From: JABCZZ01 sp964454545
GTDB lineage: Bacteria > Pseudomonadota > Alphaproteobacteria > Rickettsiales > JABCZZ01
Reading direction: 5' to 3'
Length of the DNA: 57,298 nucleotides
Assembly: GCA_964454545.1 (NCBI GenBank)
Contig: CAYVTI010000012.1
Location: forward strand, 1 to 57,298
The notes under the pieces were generated by a model, which worked only from the letters and a program-made list of their open reading frames with translations, was not told the DNA's origin and searched no databases. Shown piece after piece: positions 16,782-25,463 of this stretch. The first letter of the stretch is position 1, and each line of letters begins with the position of its first letter. Both the position numbers and the translations under genes were made by a program.

Positions 16782-18788
16782 CTAAAATCTGAGGGTTGCC
16801 TTGGCAAGCACGCTGCGGCTGACTTCTTCCGGACTCTGATACAAAAGCGGAGAGAATTCCTGATGCTCCGATTTAAGGAGGTTCTGGCCAATAATGCTTA
16901 AATCCAGCCCGTTGACGGGCGTCCAGCCGAGGCGCATATCCAGGCGGTTATAGGCAGGCACGGGGATGGCAGGCAGGCTGTTAACATGGTAAATCATCGT
17001 GTCCCACTGCAGATTATACGGCAAATCGACATAAGACCGCAGGGAGAATTGCTGGTTCGGTGATGTGCCGGACTGCGTAACAAGGCTCGATTGGATGATA
17101 TTCAGGTGGGAAAAATAAAACGAGTAGCTGCCATTTAATTTTATTTTTGGCGTTACTTCCCAGGTGGATGCGAACTCCATGCCGTGCGTCTCGCCGTTAT
17201 TGGCATTGCCAATGATAAGCGGTACATAGACATAATTGCCCATAATCGGGTTAAACAGGGGAGTCGGGGTGCCAGGGGAGGTAGACACAAGTTTGCTGTA
17301 ATCGTCATAGAACGCTGTGACGTCGAAAGAGATATTATCCTGCGGCTGAACGCGATAACCGGCTTCATAGGCTATCAGCTCTTCGGAAACCTGATTTATG
17401 TTTCCCTGCTCGGCAATCAGTTCCGTGGGCGTATTGGCGGCGGGTCGCAGCATCAGGATCGTATTCTCCGTAGCGGGAGTCGGCGTGTGCACCGCGCGCG
17501 AAACGGCTGCCCATAAGGTATGCCTGTCGGACGGCAACCAGGAAATCCTGGCGCTCGGTTCAAGCTCAAAGCCTGTGAAATCATTGTGTTCCAGTTTGCT
17601 GCCCAACGTAAGGAACAATTTGTCCTGAACGATAGAAATCTTGTCCTGCAGGAAACCGTTATAGAGATTCTCATAATAATTCTGCGGCATGAAGCTTACA
17701 TAGAAGCTATTGCCGGCATAAATATCAATCCGGCGGTATCCGCCTCCCCAGGTGATATTGTTCCAGTCATTTGCAACCCAGTTGTGCTGGAAATCGAAGT
17801 CCGCAGTCTGGACGTGGAAGCTTGCTCCCATGAGTTCGTATTCGCGGTTGACGTCATCATAATATGCCTGCAGGGTAATGTCGGAATCCTTGGTGAACTC
17901 GTGTTTCCAACGCCCCAGTACGTTGACGCCGCTTACGCGATCAGTGTCATTTACGACGTTAAAAAGCGTAGGTGATACCGTCGAAGTTACCGGCAGGAGG
18001 CGCACCAGATTTTCCTGCCCTCTATAAGCGTCGCCCTGCAGGGTTCCGGTATCCTTGCCATGACCGTTCCAGTCCATGCGGAATCCGCCCTGTCCGTTAT
18101 CCCAAGGGTCGCCTGCGCCTGTTCCGGTCAGCGTGTGTTGCTGGTTATAGTCGAAATATTGCCCATAGGTGCGGTAAGATAGATCACCTGCCGTGCCGCC
18201 ATAACGCGCGCCGCTCGCAAAGCGTTCCTGTGTGCCTGCGGCCGTTGTCAGCAGTGTGCCCTGCGTGTCTTTGGAATTCTTGGTGATGATATTGATAACG
18301 CCGTTGACCGCGTTAGCGCCCCAAAGTGTTGCGCCTGGCCCGCGGATGACCTCAATGCGATCGATATCCTCAAGCATTGTATTCTGCATGTCCCATGCAA
18401 CGCCGCCGAATACCGGGGTATACACGGTTCTTCCATCGATCAGCACCAGCAGCTTGTCGGCAAACTGGCTGTTGAATCCACGCGATGTCACTGCCCAGCC
18501 GCCTGAACTGGATTGCGCGACTTCAAGGCCGGGAACCATGCGCAGAAGCTCAGGGATATTTTGCAGGCCGGAACGGCGGATGTCTTCCTGCGTAATGACG
18601 TAAAGCGCGGCGGCGGTCTGCGACGCTTTTTCCGTTCTTTTGGATACCGAGGTGACATCAATGTCGGCAAGCTGCTGCAGCGACATGTTGAACACGTCGG
18701 AATCTTTGATGTCGTCGGCGTGCGTCATCGTAGGCAATGCTGATAATGCGCTGGTGATAGCAAGTGCTATGAACAAATGTTTGCGCAT
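16782..18788 (-). CDS. TonB-dependent outer-membrane receptor (operon with YfiR and kinase)
   Basis: 668 residues with a signal peptide (cut after THA). A short N-terminal segment (SLQQLADIDVTSVSKRTEKA) leads into the plug domain (YVITQEDIRRSG, PGLEVAQ, SRGFNSQFADKLLVLIDGR, IEVIRGPGATLWGANAVNGVINIITK). A 22-strand-type barrel follows, ending in aromatic Phe (ATLRF). This subfamily is typically encoded next to YfiR-like proteins. The substrate is unknown. It is the first gene of a minus-strand operon continuing into yfiR, the kinase and a TlpA-like gene. A paralogue lies upstream at 19148-21184. Confidence 0.93.
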   Translation of the reverse strand: MRKHLFIALAITSALSALPTMTHADDIKDSDVFNMSLQQLADIDVTSVSKRTEKASQTAAALYVITQEDIRRSGLQNIPELLRMVPGLEVAQSSSGGWAVTSRGFNSQFADKLLVLIDGRTVYTPVFGGVAWDMQNTMLEDIDRIEVIRGPGATLWGANAVNGVINIITKNSKDTQGTLLTTAAGTQERFASGARYGGTAGDLSYRTYGQYFDYNQQHTLTGTGAGDPWDNGQGGFRMDWNGHGKDTGTLQGDAYRGQENLVRLLPVTSTVSPTLFNVVNDTDRVSGVNVLGRWKHEFTKDSDITLQAYYDDVNREYELMGASFHVQTADFDFQHNWVANDWNNITWGGGYRRIDIYAGNSFYVSFMPQNYYENLYNGFLQDKISIVQDKLFLTLGSKLEHNDFTGFELEPSARISWLPSDRHTLWAAVSRAVHTPTPATENTILMLRPAANTPTELIAEQGNINQVSEELIAYEAGYRVQPQDNISFDVTAFYDDYSKLVSTSPGTPTPLFNPIMGNYVYVPLIIGNANNGETHGMEFASTWEVTPKIKLNGSYSFYFSHLNIIQSSLVTQSGTSPNQQFSLRSYVDLPYNLQWDTMIYHVNSLPAIPVPAYNRLDMRLGWTPVNGLDLSIIGQNLLKSEHQEFSPLLYQSPEEVSRSVLAKATLRF

Positions 18789-19147
18789 CAGAGTCCCCGC
18801 TGTAAATTAGTGTACCAATATGAGTATATTAGCAGGGAATGATTAAATAATTCTTAGGAAAGGATTAAATAAGTCTTAATGTTAGGAGCAAGAATTGGTG
18901 ACGGATTTTTACTAATTGAATCTCTCCGGGTTGCATTCCCCGGAGCTTGCTGCGTAAGAAATTGTCATGCCGCACTTGCTGCGGCATCCAGCCTTGCAGT
19001 ATGGCCAGACCCCGCAACGCGATGCGCTTGTGCGGGGTGACATCTACTTAATACCCCGTTGCTTGCGGTGGGGTTGTTTATTTGAGTATAACAAACTTTT
19101 GCGAGACAATCTGCCATGATCCGTGCGAGAATAGCGCTAACCTTTGA
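18789..19147. other. 359-base intergenic region between the two receptor genes
   Basis: Holds the AT-rich promoter region of the downstream receptor (about 18800-18900) and a cluster of palindromes at 18967-19037. No open frame looks real. Confidence 0.5.
18967..19037. repeat. Pair of palindromic stems, dispersed-repeat type
   Basis: ATGCCGCA-CTTGC-TGCGGCAT (18967-18987, perfect 8-bp stem) is followed by CCAG, then CCCCGCA-(14)-TGCGGGG (19010-19037, perfect 7-bp stem) and TGACA. The TCATGCC...GGCATCCAG...GGGGTGACA layout is that of widespread intergenic palindromes in alphaproteobacteria. The first stem matches the one at 11521. Confidence 0.55.
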
Positions 19148-21184
19148 TTAGAATCTAAGAGTTGCCTTGGCTAGTACGCTCCTGCCGATTTCTTCAACAG
19201 GCTGGTATATAAACCCGGTATATTCTTCATGCTCGGCTCTAAGAAGGTTTTGCCCGATAAGACTTAAGTCCAGTCCTTTGATAGGAGTATAGCCTAGTCT
19301 CATATCAAGGCGAGTATAAGCTGGAACAGGAACAGCAGGCAATTGGTCAACATGGTATAACATTGTATCCCACTGTACATTATATGGTAAATCAACATAG
19401 GAGCGTAAATTAAATTGCTGATTGGGCGCAGTACCGTTCTTGGTGACTAACGTAGATCCAATTATATCGAGATGAGAAACATAAAGAGACCAACCGCCAT
19501 TAAATTTGATATTCTTAGTGGCTTCCCATGTAGAGGCCAGTTCTACACCATGGGTTTCACCTCTATTAACATTTCCGGCCACCAGCGGGAAATAAGAATA
19601 GCTTCCCAATGTGGGATCAGTCAGTGTTACAGGTGTGCCTGAGGCAACAGAAGTGAGATCACTATAATAATTATAAAATGCTGTTACATCGTAGGAGAAG
19701 TTATCATAAGGCTGAGCTCTATAGCCGATTTCATATGCATATAGATCTTCCGACCTCTGTCCAAACATTCCTTGTTCAAAAGTGATCCGAGTGGGTGGAG
19801 GGCTGGAAGGATTTGCAGAAGCCTGAAGCGCAAGACTTAAGTCCTGAGTTGCCTGATTAGGAGTGTGTACAGCGCGTGAAGCAGCTGCCCATAGCGTCTG
19901 TCTATCTGATGGCAGCCATGAAAGCCTTACGCTTGGTTCATATTCAAAACCGCTGAAATCATTATGTTCAAATTTACTTCCTGTAGTAAGGAACAATTTA
20001 TCCTGAATGATGGAAATTTTATCCTGGAAGAAACTGCTATAAAGGTTCTCGTAATAATTTTCTGGAGAAAAACTTACATAAAAATCATTGCCAAAAATAC
20101 TGGTTATTCTGCGATATCCTAGACCCCAAGTAATATTATTATATTTGTTCGCGGTCCAATCGTGCTGGAAATCAAAATCCAAAGTTTGTACATGAAAATC
20201 TGCGGCACTCATTCCAAGGAAGCTTGGATCAAGAAACTGCCTTGCATTCTCATCATAATAGGCCTGCAGAGTAATATCAGAATCTTTATTAAATTCGTGC
20301 TTCCACCGGCCTAGCACGTTCGCCCCGCTTACACCGTAATCATTATTCACTGTCTGCAATAAAGAGGGAGAAATAGTTGAGGTAACAGGATATGATCGTA
20401 TAGCATTTTCATGTCCTTTATATATATCACCCTGCAAAGTTCCGGTATCTTTGCCAGAACCATTCCAGTCCATACGGAAGCCGCCTTGTGCATTATCCCA
20501 GGCATCATTTGCGCCATTACCATTCGATAATAGGTGCTGCTGATTATAATCGAAATATTGTCCATAAGTACGGTACGACAAATCACTGACGGTACCGCCA
20601 TAACGCCCACCTGCATAACCCCTTTCCTGAGTGCCGGTGGCACCCGTTAGTAATGTACCCTGCGTATCTTTGGCATTTTTTGTGATAATATTAATAACAC
20701 CGTTTACTGCGTTTGCACCCCACAGCGTTGCGCCCGGGCCGCGGATAACCTCAATGCGATCGATATCTTCTAGCATTAGATTCTGCACATCCCAGAAAAC
20801 CCCTGAAAATATGGGAGTATAAACAGTCCTGCCATCAATCAGAACTAGTAATTTGTTAGCAAATTGGCTATTAAATCCGCGCGAGGTTATTGCCCAGTTC
20901 TGAGATCCTGATTGTGCAACCTGCAAACCGGGAACCATACGCAATAACTCCGGAACGCTCTGTAAGCCGGAACGGCGGATGTCCTCCTGTGTGATTACAT
21001 AAAGTGCAGCAGCTGCCTGAGAGGCTTTTTCGGTTCTCTTCGACACAGAGGTAACATCTATATCCGTAAGCTGCTGTAAAGACATGTTGAAAACATCCGA
21101 GTCCTTAATGTCGTCGGCATATGCATTTGCTGGCAGTATAAAAAGTACGCTAGTAGCAAGTGCTAAAAATTTAATACTACGCAT
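19148..21184 (-). CDS. TonB-dependent outer-membrane receptor, AT-rich paralogue
   Basis: 678 residues with the same layout as the receptor at 16782-18788: signal peptide, SLQQLTDIDVTSVSKRTEKA, plug (SRGFNSQFANKLLVLIDGR, RGPGATLWGANAVNGVINI) and barrel ending ATLRF. By eye most plug residues and many barrel strands are identical, while loops differ (VDPSFLGMSAADFH-type insert, extra residues before the SRAVHTP block). The coding DNA is much more AT-rich and differs at most third positions, so this is not a recent tandem copy. It has no yfiR of its own. It may recognise a different ligand and feed the same system. Confidence 0.92.
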   Translation of the reverse strand: MRSIKFLALATSVLFILPANAYADDIKDSDVFNMSLQQLTDIDVTSVSKRTEKASQAAAALYVITQEDIRRSGLQSVPELLRMVPGLQVAQSGSQNWAITSRGFNSQFANKLLVLIDGRTVYTPIFSGVFWDVQNLMLEDIDRIEVIRGPGATLWGANAVNGVINIITKNAKDTQGTLLTGATGTQERGYAGGRYGGTVSDLSYRTYGQYFDYNQQHLLSNGNGANDAWDNAQGGFRMDWNGSGKDTGTLQGDIYKGHENAIRSYPVTSTISPSLLQTVNNDYGVSGANVLGRWKHEFNKDSDITLQAYYDENARQFLDPSFLGMSAADFHVQTLDFDFQHDWTANKYNNITWGLGYRRITSIFGNDFYVSFSPENYYENLYSSFFQDKISIIQDKLFLTTGSKFEHNDFSGFEYEPSVRLSWLPSDRQTLWAAASRAVHTPNQATQDLSLALQASANPSSPPPTRITFEQGMFGQRSEDLYAYEIGYRAQPYDNFSYDVTAFYNYYSDLTSVASGTPVTLTDPTLGSYSYFPLVAGNVNRGETHGVELASTWEATKNIKFNGGWSLYVSHLDIIGSTLVTKNGTAPNQQFNLRSYVDLPYNVQWDTMLYHVDQLPAVPVPAYTRLDMRLGYTPIKGLDLSLIGQNLLRAEHEEYTGFIYQPVEEIGRSVLAKATLRF

Positions 21185-21346
21185 GCTTACCTCTATTGCT
21201 CGTTAATACAGCAACTAATTAACAATAAATAGTTAATTAATTATTAACTGCATAGAATTTTAATGTATTTTTGATGCGTACAACAAATAATAATCTGCCA
21301 CGTTGCTGCAGAGCAACTATGCATATTGCATAGCTAGTAGCAATTC

Positions 21347-22087
21347 CTACGCGCCTTCAAGTTGTTCAACTTGCTTGCGAGATTCCGTATTTATGGATTG
21401 TCTTACGAAAGATTCTTCGAGAGGAATACTTAATAGGTATAATTTGATTTCTTCTAGAGATGGATATAAAGGCAATTCTATATCATAACGTATTTCTGTA
21501 TTCTTTAATCCTATAGAAATACATCCCTGTTTGTATAAACGGGCATTTAATATAGGGCAAGTGCCAAAAAGCATGCTGAAATTCAATGCGGCAGCTTTGC
21601 TACAGATACGTTTAATCATTTCACGCGAAACATCACCGCCAGCAAATTCCGGTAGAAGAGCAAACATGCAAGCTTGACCATATGATAATTGCTTATAATG
21701 TAGGTGTGGAAAGTATTCTTCTATCCTGAAGTCGCCGATTTCTAAGGGAAGAAGTCTTGGTTTTCGTGGGGTCTTTACATTGATACGTGCTCCACCAATG
21801 CAGAAATTCCCTATTCTTGCTACCATAATATGACCATTACGATCATATTCAGTTTCTTCGCTAGATCCTTTTACCCCATAAACCGATAGATTTTCCAGAT
21901 CACGCAATTTGTAATACTGGTGTAGCAATGCAGGATCTCTTGTGAATTCGAAAACTATATCGTTTTTCTGAAATAGAGTTTTTCGGCTATAACGTTTCGC
22001 AAGGTCTTCCTCGTTCTTTAAGCCAGACATAACATGCGGCGTGATATGGTTGACACTGGAAAAAACAACACTTGCTGTGGAAGTCAT
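21347..22087 (-). CDS. GNAT-fold protein resembling LuxI/FeeM-type N-acyltransferases
   Basis: 246 residues, AT-rich. After a ~45-residue N-terminal region comes a pattern typical of autoinducer synthases and N-acyl amino acid synthases: YYKLRDLENLSVYG, then EETEYDRNGHIMVA and IGGARI. Next is a segment with LSYGQACMFALLPEFAG and a helix, then MLFGTCP. In LuxI-like enzymes the Arg and the acidic residues of the LR...E.D..D blocks shape the active site. These are seen here only in part, so acyl-homoserine-lactone synthesis is not claimed. It is monocistronic, between a receptor gene and a peptidase gene. Confidence 0.5.
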   Translation of the reverse strand: MTSTASVVFSSVNHITPHVMSGLKNEEDLAKRYSRKTLFQKNDIVFEFTRDPALLHQYYKLRDLENLSVYGVKGSSEETEYDRNGHIMVARIGNFCIGGARINVKTPRKPRLLPLEIGDFRIEEYFPHLHYKQLSYGQACMFALLPEFAGGDVSREMIKRICSKAAALNFSMLFGTCPILNARLYKQGCISIGLKNTEIRYDIELPLYPSLEEIKLYLLSIPLEESFVRQSINTESRKQVEQLEGA

Positions 22088-22251
22088 AAACCACCTAATC
22101 CTAAAGCCATCTGAATTAATAATGGTTAATAAATAGTTAATTTTTATAAAAAATCAACCTAAAATTTTAATAATTGTCTATTTTACACATAAACGATGTA
22201 TTTTGACCGTTATAATATAGTTAAGAATTATTGGAACAGGAATTATATGCT

Positions 22252-22971
22252 TTAAGCGCGGCAGGCTGCTATGAAAGCAGAAAAAATTTTGCTATCTGCG
22301 TGGCTTATGTGGTATTCCGGGTGCCACTCCACCCCCAGGCAGAAGGGGTGAGCGGTGTATTCTATGCCCTCGATGACACCGTCCGGCGCTACCGCGTTTA
22401 TGGCTACATCCTTGCCGACCGTTGCCACTGCCTGGTGATGGGCGCTGTTTACGGGGATTTCCGTTTCGCCCACAATCTTATGCAGTAAGGTTCCCTGCCT
22501 GATAGAAACAGTGTGGCCGGCTTCTGTGCGTGGGTTGGGCTGTTCGTGTGTCAGCGCGCCCGGTATGCTGTCGGGTATGTGCTGGATGAGCGTGCCGCCC
22601 AGTATCACATTGAGCAGTTGCTCGCCGCCGCATATCCCGAGAATGGGCTTTTTCCCTGCGATAGCGCCGCGCGTGATGGCATATTCAAAGGCGGTGCGCC
22701 GCTGTTTGGTCGTCACGGTTTTATGCACGGAACTGTCGCCGTAAAGCTCAGGCGGCACGTCAAATGCTCCGCCCGTGATTATAAGACCGTCGATAAGCGC
22801 AAGATAATGGAGAGCAAGCCCGGCTTCATGCGGCAATCCTATCGGAATCGCGCCAAGGGCGCTCACCGCCTGCATGTAGTTTTCACGGATGGCATACCAG
22901 GGCAGCTTGGAGTAGCCGCCTTTTTCTTCATAATCGAGGGTAAAACCTATCACCGGAACGCCTGAAATCAT
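22252..22971 (-). CDS. Class I glutamine amidotransferase-like hydrolase (peptidase C26, PuuD type)
   Basis: 239 residues. Family marks: a first block VIGFTLDY, ITGGAFDVPPELY, the nucleophile elbow GICGGEQLLN with Cys114 (most relatives have Arg where Gly115 is), and the GVEWHPE block with His217 and Glu219 completing the triad. PuuD enzymes split gamma-glutamyl-GABA; related ones act on other gamma-glutamyl amides. There is no putrescine operon around it, so the substrate is open. It is divergent from efp. Confidence 0.88.
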   Translation of the reverse strand: MISGVPVIGFTLDYEEKGGYSKLPWYAIRENYMQAVSALGAIPIGLPHEAGLALHYLALIDGLIITGGAFDVPPELYGDSSVHKTVTTKQRRTAFEYAITRGAIAGKKPILGICGGEQLLNVILGGTLIQHIPDSIPGALTHEQPNPRTEAGHTVSIRQGTLLHKIVGETEIPVNSAHHQAVATVGKDVAINAVAPDGVIEGIEYTAHPFCLGVEWHPEYHISHADSKIFSAFIAACRA

Positions 22972-23135
22972 GAAGCTATGTGTATTATTAATTTTATCCG
23001 TTGTAAACCGATTGCTTTTATATCGTAATCTGCTAGGTTGCCCGCCGAAAATACAAACACATGAGCATGGCGAAGCTCGGCGGTTTTTTGAAATGCGGCC
23101 AGAGGGCCGTACCCTTCAGCCACCGGAGGCGTTAG

Positions 23136-23171
23136 GCTCACCGCGAAGGCCAGCAGGCCGGAGCGGGAGCA
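23136..23171 (+). repeat. 36-bp dispersed repeat, copy A
   Basis: GCTCACCGCGAAGGCCAGCA followed by GGCCGGAGCGGGAGCA. It matches copy B at 49756-49791 at 33 of 36 positions. It lies in the leader of efp, just before the AAAAGGA ribosome binding site. The surrounding 22972-23192 is otherwise non-coding. Confidence 0.6.
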
Positions 23172-23192
23172 ATCTTTAGTAAAAGGACTCTT

Positions 23193-23759
23193 ATGAAAAT
23201 CGATGGTTCAGCGATCAGGCCGGGAATGGTGCTTGAGTATAACGGAAGACTCGTATTGGTGACGAATATCAAAATCGGCACGCCAGGCAACCTGCGGTCT
23301 TTCAACCAGGTGGAAATGAAGGACATCAAGACCGGAACCAAGACCAACTACCGCTTCGGCTCGGACGAGAAGGTTGACCGCGTGCAGCTGGAGCAGAAGG
23401 AATTCCAGTATCTCTATGAAGAAGGCAACATGCTGGTGTTCATGGATAATGAAAATTACGAGCAGATTCACATGAACAAGGATCTGATTGGCGAGCAGAT
23501 TGCGTTCCTCAGGGAAAACATGAACGTCATGATCGAATCCTACGAAGGCGAGCCGCTCAGCATTGCGCTGCCGCAGACGGTCGTCATGGAAATTGTCGAG
23601 ACCGAGCCTGTGGTGAAAGGGCAGACCGCGGCTTCGTCCTACAAACCGGCGAAGCTTGAAAACGGCGTGCGCATCATGGTGCCGCCTTTCATCGAAACCG
23701 GGACGAGAGTGGTCGTCAATACGGCGGAAGCGGCTTACGTGGAAAGAGCGAAGGCATAG
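23193..23759 (+). CDS. efp: Translation elongation factor P
   Basis: Relieves ribosomes stalled at polyproline. Its 188 residues show the three-domain layout: KOW-like N-domain (IRPGMVLEYNG), middle OB domain (YEEGNMLVFMDNENYEQI), and C-domain ending in the signature KLENGVRIMVPPFIETGTRVVVNT. The tip loop that contacts the P-site tRNA normally reads PGKG, with a lysine that is modified; here it reads PGNLRSF, with Asn33 at the lysine position and Arg35 two residues on. The start follows AAAAGGA. The next gene starts directly at the stop, so efp and the phosphatase are co-transcribed. Confidence 0.96.
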   Translation: MKIDGSAIRPGMVLEYNGRLVLVTNIKIGTPGNLRSFNQVEMKDIKTGTKTNYRFGSDEKVDRVQLEQKEFQYLYEEGNMLVFMDNENYEQIHMNKDLIGEQIAFLRENMNVMIESYEGEPLSIALPQTVVMEIVETEPVVKGQTAASSYKPAKLENGVRIMVPPFIETGTRVVVNTAEAAYVERAKA

Positions 23760-24542
23760 ATGGCTCCCCGCTCGGCGATCCTCAACGTCATGACCGCCGC
23801 CGCGCTTAAGGCTGGCAGGTCGGTGCTGCGCGATTTCGGCGAGCTGGACAAATTGCAGATCTCGCGCAAGAGCATCGCCAATTTTGCCACTAATGCGGAT
23901 AACCGCTCGGAGAAAATCCTGCACCAGGAACTTTCCAAGGCGCGCCCGGCATTCAGTTTCATGATGGAGGAAAGCGGGGAAATTCCGGGCAGCGATCCGA
24001 CGCAGCGTTTTGTGATAGATCCTATCGATGGCACGCATAATTTCATTCATGCCGTGCCGTATTTCTGTATTGCTATCGCATACGAAAAGCAGTTGAAGAA
24101 CGGGAAATTTGAAACGCAGGCAGGGGTGATTTACGATCCGATTCATAACGAGCTTTTCTGCGCCGAACTTTATCAGGGCGCGACGATGAATGACCAGCGC
24201 CTGATGGTTTCAGGCCGCGCGGAAATGGATGCATGCATGATTGCGACGCTCATGCCGTCCTCCGCACCTTATCCTGCAAAAATATATTCCGTGCTTGATG
24301 CGCAAGCTGGCGCCTTGCGCGCTACCGGCGCGACTGCGCTCGATCTTGCCTATGTCGCCGCGGGGCGGTATGACGGCGCATGCTTTACCTCATGGAAGCA
24401 CTGGGATGTGGCGGCGGGAAAACTGCTGGTGCGCGAAGCGGGCGGCAAGACAACCGAGCGGGAAGAGGGAGATAAAAAGCTCCTTTTCGTCTCTAACCCG
24501 CATATACATGACAAACTGGCGAGTGTGCTAACTTGTATTTAA
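23760..24542 (+). CDS. Inositol monophosphatase family protein (SuhB-like)
   Basis: A Mg-dependent phosphatase of the IMPase/CysQ superfamily, 260 residues. Metal ligands: Glu70-Glu71 in FMMEESGE, Asp87 and Asp90 in the motif DPIDGTHNF (87-95), and the late Asp in HWDVAAGKLLVREAGG. The ATG directly follows the efp stop codon, an arrangement known from other alphaproteobacteria. The exact substrate (inositol phosphate, NADP, PAP) cannot be told from sequence. Confidence 0.92.
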   Translation: MAPRSAILNVMTAAALKAGRSVLRDFGELDKLQISRKSIANFATNADNRSEKILHQELSKARPAFSFMMEESGEIPGSDPTQRFVIDPIDGTHNFIHAVPYFCIAIAYEKQLKNGKFETQAGVIYDPIHNELFCAELYQGATMNDQRLMVSGRAEMDACMIATLMPSSAPYPAKIYSVLDAQAGALRATGATALDLAYVAAGRYDGACFTSWKHWDVAAGKLLVREAGGKTTEREEGDKKLLFVSNPHIHDKLASVLTCI

Positions 24543-24673
24543 TACATTGATTATTATATATTTCATATCAGGAATTCTGCTAGCCAGCTTTGCTGGGCCA
24601 TTAGAAATCTTAAGAAAGTAATAACCATTATCTGGTAATATTTAAGCGCCATATAAAATAAAGAATTGTTTTT

Positions 24674-25264
24674 ATGAAGCGCGAACACCGAGATTTTTAC
24701 AGCAGTGTTTATATTCCTGTTCCTACAAGGCCACTGGATATTTCGGCAACCGACACGACAGAAACTGTTTGTGCTAAAATAGATGCATATTTTGATGACA
24801 TAATAAGTGGGTATCCAAATGATACACAAAAACTGCTTCGGAATATGTATTACAAAAATAAAGATGTTGTGCCAGTTGATGGGCTTATGGAGGGAGAGCG
24901 TGCAATGGCTGTTTTTAGTTGTGGACCTCTTCTAAGTATATTTGGAGTCCGAACAGGATATAAAGTGGAAGTTGATTCACGTTTGATATCCCTTCCTATT
25001 ACCAGTAGGTGGTTAAAAGTGCATGAAATTGCCGGGCATGTGGGGCAGGATCATCAAAGAATAAATCAAGTTGGTTATGATGCATGGCTAGAGGAATGGG
25101 AAAGTGGTGCATTCAAGAAATTTACAGAACAATCTGTAGGATTATCCGAATGGGTCTTACTTAAAGCATTACCCGTAGAACTACTCTTAAATGAATTGCA
25201 AAATATACCATATGACAGCGGCGAAAAGAGTAAAATGTTGGAATTGATAACGCGAGAGCATTAG
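24674..25264 (+). CDS. AT-rich hypothetical protein with HEIAGH motif
   Basis: 196 residues in strongly AT-rich DNA, not recognised. At about residues 117-126 it has VHEIAGHVGQDH, an HExxxH-type arrangement like that of TldD (HEAVGH), so metal binding is possible. It is followed by charged and Trp-rich helices (YDAWLEEWESGAFKKF) and no signal peptide. The frame ends 54 bases before a scaffold gap whose flanks are identical. A second frame, open from 25231 across the joined flanks, continues to 25748. The gene may therefore be longer, with a frameshift at its present end. Confidence 0.45.
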   Translation: MKREHRDFYSSVYIPVPTRPLDISATDTTETVCAKIDAYFDDIISGYPNDTQKLLRNMYYKNKDVVPVDGLMEGERAMAVFSCGPLLSIFGVRTGYKVEVDSRLISLPITSRWLKVHEIAGHVGQDHQRINQVGYDAWLEEWESGAFKKFTEQSVGLSEWVLLKALPVELLLNELQNIPYDSGEKSKMLELITREH

Positions 25265-25317
25265 AACATGTTCATCTTGAGCAAAGAAAAAGGCATAAAG
25301 AGGAAGGGTTGGAGAGT
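25263..25317 (+). repeat. 55-bp sequence repeated on both sides of a scaffold gap
   Basis: Bases 25263-25317 are identical to 25418-25472, with exactly 100 N between. This is what overlapping contig ends look like when joined with a default 100-N spacer, so it is probably not a biological repeat. Confidence 0.85.
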
Positions 25318-25417
25318 NNNNNNNNNNNNNNNNNNNNNNNNNNNNNNNNNNNNNNNNNNNNNNNNNNNNNNNNNNNNNNNNNNNNNNNNNNNNNNNNNNN
25401 NNNNNNNNNNNNNNNNN
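25318..25417. other. Assembly gap (100 N)
   Basis: A run of 100 N flanked by identical 55-base ends. The true distance is probably minus 55 bases, meaning that the contigs overlap. Confidence 0.95.
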
Positions 25418-25463
25418 AGAACATGTTCATCTTGAGCAAAGAAAAAGGCATAAAGAGGAAGGG

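Noticed and set aside
22088..22251. Possible small RNA or riboswitch upstream of the acyltransferase-like gene
   Set aside because: Only AT-rich promoter-like DNA; no conserved fold recognised.
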